Assembly: GCF_020686945.1 (NCBI RefSeq)
Contig: NZ_JAJEPR010000003.1
Coordinates: 124,001 to 188,000 of the forward strand
Source: Limivivens faecihominis
GTDB taxonomy: Bacteria; Bacillota; Clostridia; Lachnospirales; Lachnospiraceae
Length of the DNA: 64,000 nucleotides
Direction of reading: 5' to 3'
A program made the translations under genes and the position numbers. Below, in pieces: positions 52,896 to 60,756 of this stretch. How positions within the stretch are numbered: the stretch's first letter is position 1; every line of letters begins with the position of its first letter. The notes below the pieces were generated by a model. The model had not been told where the DNA came from. It saw only the letters and a program-made list of their open reading frames with translations, and ran no database searches.

Positions 52896-53975
52896 TTATC
52901 CCATGATCCAGCCTATCAGTGTTGACATTACGATCATCACCACGGAAAACAGAAAGGAACTTACCGATATCAGAGTTGCTCTCTGTCCCGACAGAATCAT
53001 CTCATTTAACAGCACATCCGTCCGAACTTCCAGGAAGTCATCGGACAGAGCGCCCACAAAACCGCCCAGGATCATGAGATAAGGTCTCCCTGTAAAAGTC
53101 ATCCCAAAGGCGAACAGCACGCCTACTCCGCTTGCCAGCAACATTCTGACATAAGAACTGCCGGAAAAATACTGCGATATTTTTGCGCCTGCTGCCGCAC
53201 CGAGTCCCATCATAAACAGGGCCGGTCCCAGAAGCGCGCTGTCAAGTCCCGCAAGAGGAAGCTTCGCCTGCAGGAAAAATAATAGCAGCGTCGATACCGC
53301 GCCAACCAGCGCGTTTGTAATCATGATCTTTCTTGCTCTTTTATTGGAGCGAAGAAAGGTCCAGCTTTCTTTTACGACCTCATAGAGCTGCTCCCTGCTG
53401 CTTTTGTTTTTTGTCTCCACATCTTTCATAACCTCCTGAAGGCTGCCCGCGATGAAAAGGGCGACGAGGCCAAACAGCAAATCCAGCATGTAGGCCTTTC
53501 GATATCCCAGCCACAGCGCAAGCCCCGCACATAATGTAGCCGCAGATTGAGTGATACGATAGAACATCATTTCTGTTGATGAAAATCGATTATAAGCGCC
53601 TTCATTCCCATCTTTCTTAAGACTGTCATAAGCCAGAGCCTCCCTTGTTCCGGAGGCAAGATTATAGCTAAGGGCGCTGCAGCCGATGGCCAGTGCCACG
53701 GTTCCAAAACTGTCCGACAGGATCATGAGTCCCCCTGACAAAAGCATCATCACCTGACTAAGCACAAGGGTCCTTTTCCGCCCAAACACATCGGCCACCA
53801 CGCCCGATGGCAACTCAAAACAGAAGCTCACAATATGAAAAATGCTTTCCAGCAGTCCGATTTCTAGAACAGAAAAACCTCTCAGCACCAGAAGGGCCAC
53901 CCAGGAGGAACCTGCCGGCAGAAAATATCCCACGGCCGTTAAAAGATACAACTTATGGATTTGTTTTTTCGACAT
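52896..53975 (-). CDS. MFS transporter under leader-peptide control
   Basis: This 359-residue major-facilitator protein has about 10-11 membrane helices; the motif-A-like DVFGRKRTLVL lies near residue 63-73. It is shorter than the usual 390-420 residues. AGGAGAT lies 6 bases before the ATG. A 27-codon leader peptide with interleaved inverted repeats lies upstream (54059-54142), and one repeat is perfectly complementary to this ribosome site. That is the design of antibiotic-inducible translation attenuators, so the protein is probably a drug efflux pump (inference). The substrate is unknown. Confidence 0.85.
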   Translation of the reverse strand: MSKKQIHKLYLLTAVGYFLPAGSSWVALLVLRGFSVLEIGLLESIFHIVSFCFELPSGVVADVFGRKRTLVLSQVMMLLSGGLMILSDSFGTVALAIGCSALSYNLASGTREALAYDSLKKDGNEGAYNRFSSTEMMFYRITQSAATLCAGLALWLGYRKAYMLDLLFGLVALFIAGSLQEVMKDVETKNKSSREQLYEVVKESWTFLRSNKRARKIMITNALVGAVSTLLLFFLQAKLPLAGLDSALLGPALFMMGLGAAAGAKISQYFSGSSYVRMLLASGVGVLFAFGMTFTGRPYLMILGGFVGALSDDFLEVRTDVLLNEMILSGQRATLISVSSFLFSVVMIVMSTLIGWIMG

Positions 53976-53981
53976 AAAAAA

Positions 53982-54093
53982 ATCTCCTTTTTAAAATATT
54001 CATAGGATATCTTAATCAGGAGATAGTGCTTCGCTTTTTATCCGTTTTTATAAACTGTTTACCTGAAAAAGAGCGCACTATCCCTGTAAACAG
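53982..54093 (-). promoter_or_regulatory. attenuator: interleaved inverted repeats and anti-Shine-Dalgarno
   Basis: On the minus strand CTGTTTAC (54086-54093) pairs with GTAAACAG (54055-54062), and GATAGTGC (54075-54082) pairs with GCACTATC (54022-54029). The two hairpins are interleaved, so only one can form. The tail ATCTCCT (54018-54024) is perfectly complementary to the MFS ribosome site AGGAGAT (53982-53988). Pairing of the second hairpin would free the ribosome site; the first would leave it blocked. Confidence 0.7.
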
Positions 54094-54142
54094 CTAAAAC
54101 GTTACCTTTCATCAGATGAAGCGTCGTTGTTTTCCAGCTCAT
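54059..54142 (-). CDS. 27-residue leader peptide of the MFS gene
   Basis: It starts MSWKTTTLHLMKG and ends RDSALFFR, with AAAGGAG 6 bases before the ATG. The codons for the second half form one arm of each of the two interleaved repeats. A ribosome stalled on them would change the folding of the RNA. No other role is apparent. Confidence 0.7.
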   Translation of the reverse strand: MSWKTTTLHLMKGNVLAVYRDSALFFR

Positions 54143-54208
54143 TGTGTGCTCCTTTCCTGTCCATTTGGTATTAGGCTATCACAGAAATCTGCAAATTGCA
54201 AGAATTTC

Positions 54209-54742
54209 TTAAAGCGCGGTTCCTTTTTTCGTAACAAAGAATCCCTTCATATCTGTATGTTCCAGCTTCAACAGCGCAATTTTCCTGTCAATTCCCCCTG
54301 CATAGCCCGTCAGGCTGCCATTTGTCCCCACCACGCGATGGCAGGGAATGATGATGGAAATCTCGTTGTGGCCTACCGCCCCGCCTACGGCCTGGGCTGA
54401 CATGGAAGAAGTATTCTGCATGGCCGCCAGCCGTCCTGCAATCTCTCCATAGGTAGTCGTCTGCCCATAAGGAATCTCCAGCAAAAGCTTCCACACTGCC
54501 TGCCGGAACGGGGAGCCTGCTGGATGAAGCGGCGGTATAAAGTTCGGTTCTTTTCCTGAGAAATAGAGATCCAGCCATTTTTTTGCCTCAGCAAGAACTG
54601 GAGTTTCCTTGGGAATCTGCTCCCCCGTAAGCGTATGGGCAAAATACTTCTGCCCCTCAAACCACAGCCCCGTAAGCCCGATTTCATCCGCTGCCAGCAA
54701 AATGCCGCCCAGGGGCGACTGGTATGTGCCTGTGTAGATCAT
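54209..54742 (-). CDS. ogt: methylated-DNA--protein-cysteine methyltransferase
   Basis: This 177-residue suicide repair enzyme removes alkyl groups from O6-alkylguanine. The active site PCHR lies in IIIPCHRVVGTNGSL near residue 140, and the DNA-binding helix region PYGQTTTYGEIA is present. The start is the ATG at 54742, with GGGGAAG 7 bases upstream; the long in-frame extension beyond it crosses a duplicated noncoding unit and should not be used. The upstream promoter unit is present twice (54744-55180). Confidence 0.93.
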   Translation of the reverse strand: MIYTGTYQSPLGGILLAADEIGLTGLWFEGQKYFAHTLTGEQIPKETPVLAEAKKWLDLYFSGKEPNFIPPLHPAGSPFRQAVWKLLLEIPYGQTTTYGEIAGRLAAMQNTSSMSAQAVGGAVGHNEISIIIPCHRVVGTNGSLTGYAGGIDRKIALLKLEHTDMKGFFVTKKGTAL

Positions 54743-54743
54743 A

Positions 54744-55180
54744 TTTCTTCCCCTTCTTTCTCTTTTCTTTTCGTTTCGTATGCTATGATTATAGCGCAAT
54801 TTACGCGGTCCGGTTATCACTTTATATCCAGATATCATTACAAAATCACACTTTTTTCCATTTTGCCTTATTGCATATTCTTCTGATCGGAAGTATGATA
54901 AATAAAAAGCCCGGAGGAAAATTCTTCTCCGTAAGGCACCCATTTTCTGCTGTTCCTTTCTTCCCCTTCTTTCTCTTTTCTTTTCGTTTCGTATGCTATG
55001 ATTATAGCGCAATTTACGCGGTCCGGTTATCACTTTATATCCAGATATCATTACAAAATCACACTTTTTTCCATTTTGAGTCCATTTTGCCTTATTGCAT
55101 ATTCTTCTGATCGGAAGTATGATAAATAAAAAGCCCGGAGGAAAATTCTTCTCCGTAAGGCACCCATTTTCTGCTGTTCC
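54744..55180. repeat. tandem duplication of the ogt promoter/terminator unit
   Basis: Copy A (54744-54956, 213 bases) and copy B (54957-55180, 224 bases) are identical except for 11 extra bases (GAGTCCATTTT) in copy B, themselves a small duplication. Each carries a minus-strand -10 TATAAT (54788-54793 and 55001-55006) and a minus-strand terminator hairpin (CGGAG...CTCCG with TTTTT; near 54904-54937 and 55128-55161). So ogt has a doubled promoter. Confidence 0.92.
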
Positions 55181-55182
55181 TT

Positions 55183-55211
55183 TTGACTTTTCCAGAAATT
55201 TGTGCTACTAT
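55183..55211 (+). promoter_or_regulatory. promoter of the methyltransferase gene
   Basis: TTGACT (55183-55188), 17 bases, TACTAT (55206-55211), with TGC before the -10. Confidence 0.8.
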
Positions 55212-55212
55212 T

Positions 55213-55230
55213 AGTTAGCAATGTCTAACT
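55213..55230 (+). promoter_or_regulatory. operator-like dyad at the methyltransferase start site
   Basis: AGTTAG-CAATGT-CTAACT is an 18-base dyad placed at the transcription start. It looks like a repressor site (DtxR-, TetR- or MarR-like); the binding protein is unknown. Confidence 0.5.
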
Positions 55231-55263
55231 TTTTTTAAAGTTCACAGGAAGGAGACTTTCTCT

Positions 55264-55899
55264 ATGACACCTGAAAAATATAAACAGCTTTCCATCAAAG
55301 AATTTACCGCGGCAGCCAAAATCTACGACAGCAACCATGCCGGCATTTATGAAATGTGCAAGGACGACTACCCGCCCATTCTGGCAGAGCTGGAGAAAGA
55401 ACCGTTTCACGATGTCCTCGACTGCGGCTGCGGAACCGGACCGATGATCGAGCTGCTTCATGAAAAATACCCGGAGAAACACTATGTCGGTCTCGATCTG
55501 ACTCCCGAGATGATCAACGTCGCTCAGGCCAAAAAGCTTTCCAACACCGAATTTGTGGTGGGCGACAGCGAGAATCTCCCCTTCCCGGAATATTCCTTCG
55601 ACGCGGTCATCTGCTCGAACAGCTTTCATCACTACCCCAACCCACAGGCTTTTTTCAACAGTGCTTACTGTATTCTCCGAAAAGGAGGTCGTCTCGTTCT
55701 GCGTGATTATACCTCCTCCGATCTCATGGTCTGGCTGATGAACCATCTGGAGATGCCTCTGGCAAATCTCTTCGGACACGGCGATGTACGAATCCGCAAA
55801 CCCGCGGAATTTACCGCCATGGCTGAGAAGGCCGGCTTCACCGTGCTGACGATGGAGAAGCAGAAAGGCTTCCGCGCACATCTTGTTGCACGGAAATAA
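55264..55899 (+). CDS. class I SAM-dependent methyltransferase
   Basis: This 211-residue methyltransferase of the UbiE/COQ5-like type has motif I VLDCGCGTGPMIELL near residue 60, motif II DLTPEMINVAQ, and SNSFHHYPNPQAFF. The substrate is unknown. AGGAGA precedes the ATG, and the promoter carries a repressor-like dyad, so it is probably inducible. The neighbouring ogt gene is divergent; a link to stress or metal response is only a guess. Confidence 0.88.
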   Translation: MTPEKYKQLSIKEFTAAAKIYDSNHAGIYEMCKDDYPPILAELEKEPFHDVLDCGCGTGPMIELLHEKYPEKHYVGLDLTPEMINVAQAKKLSNTEFVVGDSENLPFPEYSFDAVICSNSFHHYPNPQAFFNSAYCILRKGGRLVLRDYTSSDLMVWLMNHLEMPLANLFGHGDVRIRKPAEFTAMAEKAGFTVLTMEKQKGFRAHLVARK

Positions 55900-55929
55900 C
55901 GTCTGTACCATCTGATTATTCTTGCAAAT

Positions 55930-56095
55930 TTAGAAGAGCATCAGGAACAATTCATCGATAGCCAGCGGTGTTACAATGATGCTCGGCGCGATCGCATTCA
56001 GGCGCGCGCCACGTTTGCCCCACTCGACGCACTGGACCATGACACGCTTCTCGTTACAGCGTTTTGCCAGCTGGTAGGCATTATTCTGCCTTTTC
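55930..56095 (-). pseudogene. remnant of a short-chain dehydrogenase/reductase (C-terminal part)
   Basis: Translating the minus strand gives NAYQLAKRCNEKRVMVQCV and then EWGKRGARLNAIAPSIIVTP, ending in DELFLMLF and a stop. This matches the YxxxK-to-C-terminal half of SDR proteins (YxLAK, then RxNAIxPxIIxTPL). The Rossmann N-terminus with its cofactor loop is absent. It abuts an unrelated remnant on the other strand, so it is debris. Confidence 0.7.
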
Positions 56096-56330
56096 TGATG
56101 AAGATAAAGTCAGACTTTTCAATGTGTTCGGTGGAATCCCCTATTACAACAGACTGATTAGCGTCAAAAAGAGTGTTCGTGAAAATATAATTGACCTCAT
56201 TGCCTCACCGGGCGCCCGCCTGGAAAATGAAGTATCTATGTACCTGAATTCGGAAATTTCAAAGATTACAAATGCAAATGCAGTATTTGAAGCACTTGCA
56301 AAGGGCTTTTCCAAATACAATGAAATGGCG
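56085..56330 (+). pseudogene. remnant of an AAA-family ATPase (DUF234-type C-terminal part)
   Basis: The frame gives DEDKVRLFNVFGGIPYYNRLI, SVRENIIDLIASPGARLENE and NAVFEALAKGFSKYNE, the helical part found after the P-loop in archaeal/bacterial ATP-binding proteins of the DUF234 group. The Walker motifs and the nuclease-like C-terminus are missing. It runs into other debris at both ends. Confidence 0.65.
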
Positions 56331-56506
56331 CCAAATTTCTGCACTTTTGCGACCATGAGCATATAAACGCTTCCTGAGATCAGCGCACAGAATGCGGGTA
56401 ACACTACATTATTGAATCCCGGAAAAATAAGAACACTGCTGAATGTTGCGACCGCTACCAGCACGAAATAAAGCGCGGTAAAAACGCCGATGGAAATTAG
56501 ATCAGG
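56330..56506 (-). pseudogene. remnant of an ECF-transporter S component (Trep_Strep type)
   Basis: The minus-strand frame gives DLISIGVFTALYFVLVAVAT and VYMLMVAKVQKFGA, the start of a Trep_Strep/MptD-type membrane component. A stop lies directly before it, the initiating Met and the other helices are missing, and the frame ends in the ATPase remnant. The operator-like dyad at 56513-56532 lies in its former promoter. Confidence 0.65.
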
Positions 56507-56512
56507 TACGGT

Positions 56513-56532
56513 TAATTAGTTTTCACTAATTA
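56513..56532. promoter_or_regulatory. operator-like dyad upstream of the ECF remnant
   Basis: TAATTAGTTTTCACTAATTA is a 20-base palindrome with a 4-base centre. It matches the dyad at 57121-57138 in its ATTAGTTTnnACTAAT core. Confidence 0.5.
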
Positions 56533-56629
56533 TTTTTCCCGCAATCTCCTTTGAAAAGCATGAACACATCGCGGAACTAAATGCTTTTTATGAACCTGCC
56601 GCTTCAGTCTGGGTATTCCTCTTCATTTT

Positions 56630-57040
56630 TCAGATGATAATCCCTTTCGTGTGATCCATCTCATGCTGGATGATCTGGGCTGTCCAGCCGTTAAATTTCT
56701 GGCGCTGTTTCTTCCAGGCCATATCGTAAAATTCCACTTCGATATTTTCATATCGGAGCGTCTTTCTGGTTCCTTCGAGGGAAAGACAGCCCTCCTCCGC
56801 CTCGTATGGCGTATCCTTGTGAAGCAGTACCGGATTAAACATTACTACATCCATAAAGCCCATGCTGACAATGATCGCATTCTTTCTGACACCGATCATA
56901 TTCGCCGCCATGCCCACACATTCCTCCCGGTGAGCGCTCAAAGTATCCATCAGATCTTTTCCCAGGGAGAGGTCTGCTTTTGTGGCGGGTTCTGCCTTCT
57001 GTGAAAGGAAAAAAACATCTTTCATTATCGGTCTTACCAT
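56630..57040 (-). CDS. peptide deformylase-like protein
   Basis: This 136-residue protein has PDF motif 2 EEGCLSLEG and motif 3 QHEMDHTKG with the metal-binding Cys and two His. Motif 1 reads GMAANMIG in place of GxGxAAxQ, so the Gln is an Asn-containing variant. It is shorter than the housekeeping enzyme (about 150-170). AAGGAGG lies before the ATG. It is an accessory deformylase (YkrB-type); the usual def gene is presumably elsewhere. The variant motif 1 makes activity uncertain. Confidence 0.85.
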   Translation of the reverse strand: MVRPIMKDVFFLSQKAEPATKADLSLGKDLMDTLSAHREECVGMAANMIGVRKNAIIVSMGFMDVVMFNPVLLHKDTPYEAEEGCLSLEGTRKTLRYENIEVEFYDMAWKKQRQKFNGWTAQIIQHEMDHTKGIII

Positions 57041-57120
57041 TGCTATGCCTCCTTTTCGCCTTCATTTTACCACAAGATCTGCCAAATAGCATTTTAAAAA
57101 GTTTCTATTCTTAACATCAC

Positions 57121-57138
57121 GATTAGTTTAGACTAATC
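57121..57138 (+). promoter_or_regulatory. operator-like dyad before the 76-residue membrane protein
   Basis: GATTAGTTTAGACTAATC is a perfect 7-4-7 palindrome, directly followed by TATAAT at 57139-57144. A bound regulator would cover the promoter core. Confidence 0.55.
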
Positions 57139-57179
57139 TATAATTAACGATTATATCTAATTGAGGAAGGTAAAAAATT

Positions 57180-57410
57180 ATGAGTTTGACTGTTCTGAAA
57201 ATCATGCTGGTACTGGGTATCAGCGGCCACGCGCTGAACATGTACTGCGACCGGATTCTGTCCATCTTTCCAAATGGAAAGCTGACTCTTGCAGATCTGA
57301 AAACCTTCGGAAAAGACGACAAGCTGGCGAAGATCATAGAAGGCGTATCCAAAAAAGTTCCGATGCGCTCCGCCATGGCTTCCATGCTGGTGTGGATTCT
57401 CCTGATTTAA
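57180..57410 (+). CDS. 76-residue membrane protein, possibly truncated
   Basis: It starts MSLTVLKIMLVLGISGHALNM after GAGGAAGG and ends MASMLVWILLI with two hydrophobic segments. The middle (CDRILSIFPNGKLTLADL) is hydrophilic. It may be the N-terminal part of a longer uncharacterised membrane protein that lost its end, since gene debris surrounds it; a clean terminator follows, so it may still be expressed. The family is uncertain. Confidence 0.6.
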   Translation: MSLTVLKIMLVLGISGHALNMYCDRILSIFPNGKLTLADLKTFGKDDKLAKIIEGVSKKVPMRSAMASMLVWILLI

Positions 57411-57423
57411 GGCAAACTTTCAG

Positions 57424-57449
57424 GGGCTGCTTTTGAGGCAGCCCTTTTT
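57424..57449 (+). terminator. terminator of the 76-residue protein gene
   Basis: GGGCTGC pairs with GCAGCCC, followed by TTTTT. Confidence 0.85.
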
Positions 57450-57450
57450 C

Positions 57451-60400
57451 TCAGACGAGAGCCACTTTTCCCCGTCCCCAATGGTTCTTGTACTTCTCCA
57501 GTACCCTTTCGTAATTCCCCTCATAAATGAAGTAATAATCCAGCTGCTTTCCTTCCATATAAAGATAGGATCCGTACATCGGAATCGTGCAGGCGAGGGC
57601 CGTGCCCTCCGAGGCCAGGCCGATGCCATAGCCGTACTCCGATACCACCAGCGGCATGCGGAGCGCTTTCTGGCCGAAGCTGATATAGCGGGCCTTCTGG
57701 TTCATGGGCTCCAGTTTGCTGTCGAGGACGCCTTTGGCGTAGAGCTTCTCTTTCTTGGGCCAGTCAAAGTAGAGCCAGCCTTCTGCAACGGAGCTGTACT
57801 CCATCTGTCTCGGAAGGGCTGCTTTCTCGGCCAGCAGGCATTTTCCGGTCTTGTCAAGAAAAGTGAGAGCCCCCGTCTTCTTGTCGATCCGCACCGTGAG
57901 TTTCTCCGTCGTAAGCTCCGCCAGACCTTTTCCCTCTCTCGCTGACCACTTCACAGGACTTTCCGGCTGGTAATCCCAGTAGCCCGGTTCAAACTCTGCC
58001 CGGATGCCCTTCTGGAACTGTACCCGGATCAGGCCGTCCTCCAGAGGAATCAGATGAAGGATTCCATAATTGCTGATGACTTCCAGATATTTCTTCGTTT
58101 TCCGCAAAATCCGGACTGCCGTATCAATGCGGCTGTGGCCTTTCGGCCGTAAAACGCTGCTGTTTGGGATGCCGCCGAAGGGATAGGAAGAGGGATTGAT
58201 GGGCGCTGTGGGCCGCACTTTGCTCTCCAGCGCCTTTCGCACCGGCACCTCCCGTTTCGGCGGCTGTCCGTTCTTCGGAAGGTTCAGTTTCGGAGGCGCG
58301 GGCTGCTCTCCCACAAAGCCCAGCTTCATCGGGCGGCTGTAGGAGGATAGAGCCTTCTCTTTTCCGGCCTCGGACACCTTCATGCCGCCGGAGATCTCGA
58401 CCTTTTCCTCCGTTCTGTGGGCCGCTTTCACCAGAAGGCCCCTCTCTTCTGCTGTAGAAACCTTCTCCGTTGCCGGATTAGCTGCCTTTTTCTCCACAGG
58501 GGCCGGCTTTTTCCGGAGTGCCTGAGACTCCTTGTGGACCTGATTTTCCAGCGAATGGAGCCTTTTCTCCTCGGAAACCTTCGTTCCGATGAGGTCTGTC
58601 AGATCCCCTGTATGGACCACCGCCAGCTCGTGGAGGGCACGGGTGGCCGCCACATAGAGAAGCTTCACATAGGCATCCTCGCTGGGATAGTGTTCCTCGG
58701 AAGGATGGTAGAGAAGAACCGCGTCAAACTCCAGGCCTTTCGTGTACTCCACGGGCAGTACCATGACGCCGCTTCCAAACTCAGCCGTGGTGAGATCGCT
58801 GTTTACCAGTGTGATCTTTTCGCCAAGCCGGGCATCGACTTCCTTCGTCTCCTCCTCGTCCCGGCAGATCACAGCGATGGTCTCATGGCCCGCCTGCTGC
58901 CATTTCCGGATGAGTTCTACAGTCTTTTCCAGCATGGCTTTTTCATCCGCACAATCGCAGATTTCTACCGCGTTTCCGTGACGGATCACGGGTTCCACCG
59001 GGTAAATGGGAAAATTTCCATGGCGGAGGATCTCCGTCGCAAAATCCGAAATCTCCACGGTATTTCGGTAGCTCTTTTTCAGCAGGCCGAAGCTGTCAAA
59101 TGGGCCTGTGAGGATCAGCTCCTGAAGGTCCTTCCAGTCGTTGAGGCCATAGCCAAAATGGATATTCTGGGAGACGTCGCCCATGATCGTGTAGGTGCAG
59201 CCCCTGAGACAGTAGGCCAGCACACCGTAAGCCATCATGCCGAAATCCTGGGCCTCGTCGATGATCACATGGCTGGCCTCCCGGATGCCGTCGTTCTCCT
59301 TGATCCGCTTATAGAGGTAAGCGAGGGCCGCCAGATCGTAGAGGTCGAACTCATTTTCCGTGAAGGGAACCTTCTTGCCTCTCTCCTTCTGCACCTCCAG
59401 AAACTCCTGATACACCTCGAAAATGGAACCTTTCCACTCTTTTTTCCCGAAATGCCACCGGTACAGCCGCTGAAGCTCCTTTTTCTCCTCATCCGTATAG
59501 GAGACAAATTTTCCGGTCAGTTCATTTTCCAGCCTTGCGTGAAGCATCTCGTTGAGCATGTCGATTTTTCCCTGGACAGAAACCGTGGGGTTGTCTTTCC
59601 TGTAAGTGCGGATCACGTTTTCATCCATGAGGAGCACACCATTTTTCTCAATCCGGATCTCCTCTGAGGGAATTGTCCGCTCCTCGTACTCCTCGCAGAA
59701 GGCCTCAAGCTCATGGAACCAGTCGTAACTTCCTTTCACCCAGGCTTCCTTATCTTTCGCATCCAGCGCTTTGATTCGATGAAAGCGCGGATCCCAGTCT
59801 TCATATAGAAAACGGACAAACAACTGCTCCATCGTCATCTGGGAAACGCCGTAGACGTCCAGATCCGGCAGAACGCTGGTGATGTAGTTCAGAAGAATCC
59901 GGTTGCTGCCGATGATGTAGAAATCCTCCGGACGAAATTTGTCCTCATAGTTGTAGAGAATGTAAGAGATCCGGTGCATGGCCACCGTGGTTTTTCCGGA
60001 ACCGGCCACTCCCTGAACGATGATGTTCGTCTTCGGCGAGGTCCGGATGATCGCATTCTGTTCCTGCTGGATCGTGGCGATGATCTCTCCCAGCACCGCC
60101 TTTTTGCTCTTGGCCAGATACTTGGTGAGAAGCTCGTCGTTGGCCACCACATCCGAATCAAAGAAATCCTTCAGCTGGTCGTTTTCGATCTCATAGGTCC
60201 GTTTTCGTTTCAGGTCCACCTCGTAAGTCCCGTGATTTTTCACCTCATACTGACAGAGTCCCGTACTGTTCTCGTAATAAATGGATGCCACCGGAGCCCG
60301 CCAGTCAATGACAACAGGCTCTGAGTCTTTGTCAGAAATGCCTACCCGTCCCACATAGTAGGATTCTTCCTGCGGAAGCTTCTGATCACGGAAGTCGATC

Positions 60401-60678
60401 CTTCCGAAATAAGGCTTTTTCCTCGCCTTCTCACAGCGCACCAGATTCCGCTTCGTATCCTCAAGCTGTGCCTGAGTGTTGCGAAGGAGGGAAAGAGCCT
60501 CCTTATCCTTCGGTCCGTAGGTCTCCATGAGATCATAGACTTCTTCAGAAAGAGACCGGATCTGCTCCCTCGTGTGGTTCAGATTGCCCTGTGCGATGGT
60601 AAGAATGTCAGCCAGCTGTTTTTCTTCTTCCTCCCGGCTTAATCCCGGGATGGAACGAAAGGTCTTTTTTTCTTTCAT
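57451..60678 (-). CDS. HelD-like helicase fused to a GH31-type N-terminal domain
   Basis: This is a 1075-residue protein. Residues 1 to about 690 are a UvrD/HelD-like ATPase: coiled-coil N-terminus (LADILTIAQGNLNHTREQI), GVAGSGKT Walker A near 225, VIIDEAQDFG motif II, and EYTKGLEFDAVLLYHP with YVAATRALHEL motif VI. HelD recycles stalled RNA polymerase. After a Pro/Lys-rich linker the last 220 residues (57451 to about 58110) resemble the N-terminal beta-sandwich of GH31 glucosidases (IRVQFQKG; PLVVSEYGYGIGLAS; LDYYFIYEG), stopping where the TIM barrel would begin. The start at 60678 follows AAAGGAG; an upstream extension is noncoding. Confidence 0.8.
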   Translation of the reverse strand: MKEKKTFRSIPGLSREEEEKQLADILTIAQGNLNHTREQIRSLSEEVYDLMETYGPKDKEALSLLRNTQAQLEDTKRNLVRCEKARKKPYFGRIDFRDQKLPQEESYYVGRVGISDKDSEPVVIDWRAPVASIYYENSTGLCQYEVKNHGTYEVDLKRKRTYEIENDQLKDFFDSDVVANDELLTKYLAKSKKAVLGEIIATIQQEQNAIIRTSPKTNIIVQGVAGSGKTTVAMHRISYILYNYEDKFRPEDFYIIGSNRILLNYITSVLPDLDVYGVSQMTMEQLFVRFLYEDWDPRFHRIKALDAKDKEAWVKGSYDWFHELEAFCEEYEERTIPSEEIRIEKNGVLLMDENVIRTYRKDNPTVSVQGKIDMLNEMLHARLENELTGKFVSYTDEEKKELQRLYRWHFGKKEWKGSIFEVYQEFLEVQKERGKKVPFTENEFDLYDLAALAYLYKRIKENDGIREASHVIIDEAQDFGMMAYGVLAYCLRGCTYTIMGDVSQNIHFGYGLNDWKDLQELILTGPFDSFGLLKKSYRNTVEISDFATEILRHGNFPIYPVEPVIRHGNAVEICDCADEKAMLEKTVELIRKWQQAGHETIAVICRDEEETKEVDARLGEKITLVNSDLTTAEFGSGVMVLPVEYTKGLEFDAVLLYHPSEEHYPSEDAYVKLLYVAATRALHELAVVHTGDLTDLIGTKVSEEKRLHSLENQVHKESQALRKKPAPVEKKAANPATEKVSTAEERGLLVKAAHRTEEKVEISGGMKVSEAGKEKALSSYSRPMKLGFVGEQPAPPKLNLPKNGQPPKREVPVRKALESKVRPTAPINPSSYPFGGIPNSSVLRPKGHSRIDTAVRILRKTKKYLEVISNYGILHLIPLEDGLIRVQFQKGIRAEFEPGYWDYQPESPVKWSAREGKGLAELTTEKLTVRIDKKTGALTFLDKTGKCLLAEKAALPRQMEYSSVAEGWLYFDWPKKEKLYAKGVLDSKLEPMNQKARYISFGQKALRMPLVVSEYGYGIGLASEGTALACTIPMYGSYLYMEGKQLDYYFIYEGNYERVLEKYKNHWGRGKVALV

Positions 60679-60756
60679 TTTCTTCTCCTTTTTCGATAGA
60701 TTCATCCCGATAAGGAATATCTTACCATCCCTTGCTGAAAAAGTATATATATAAAC

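Noticed and set aside
54743..55051. In-frame N-terminal extension of ogt with a repeated 30-residue segment
   Set aside because: The repeat is just the translated tandem duplication of the promoter unit; the real start at 54742 has the ribosome site and the family's N-terminus.
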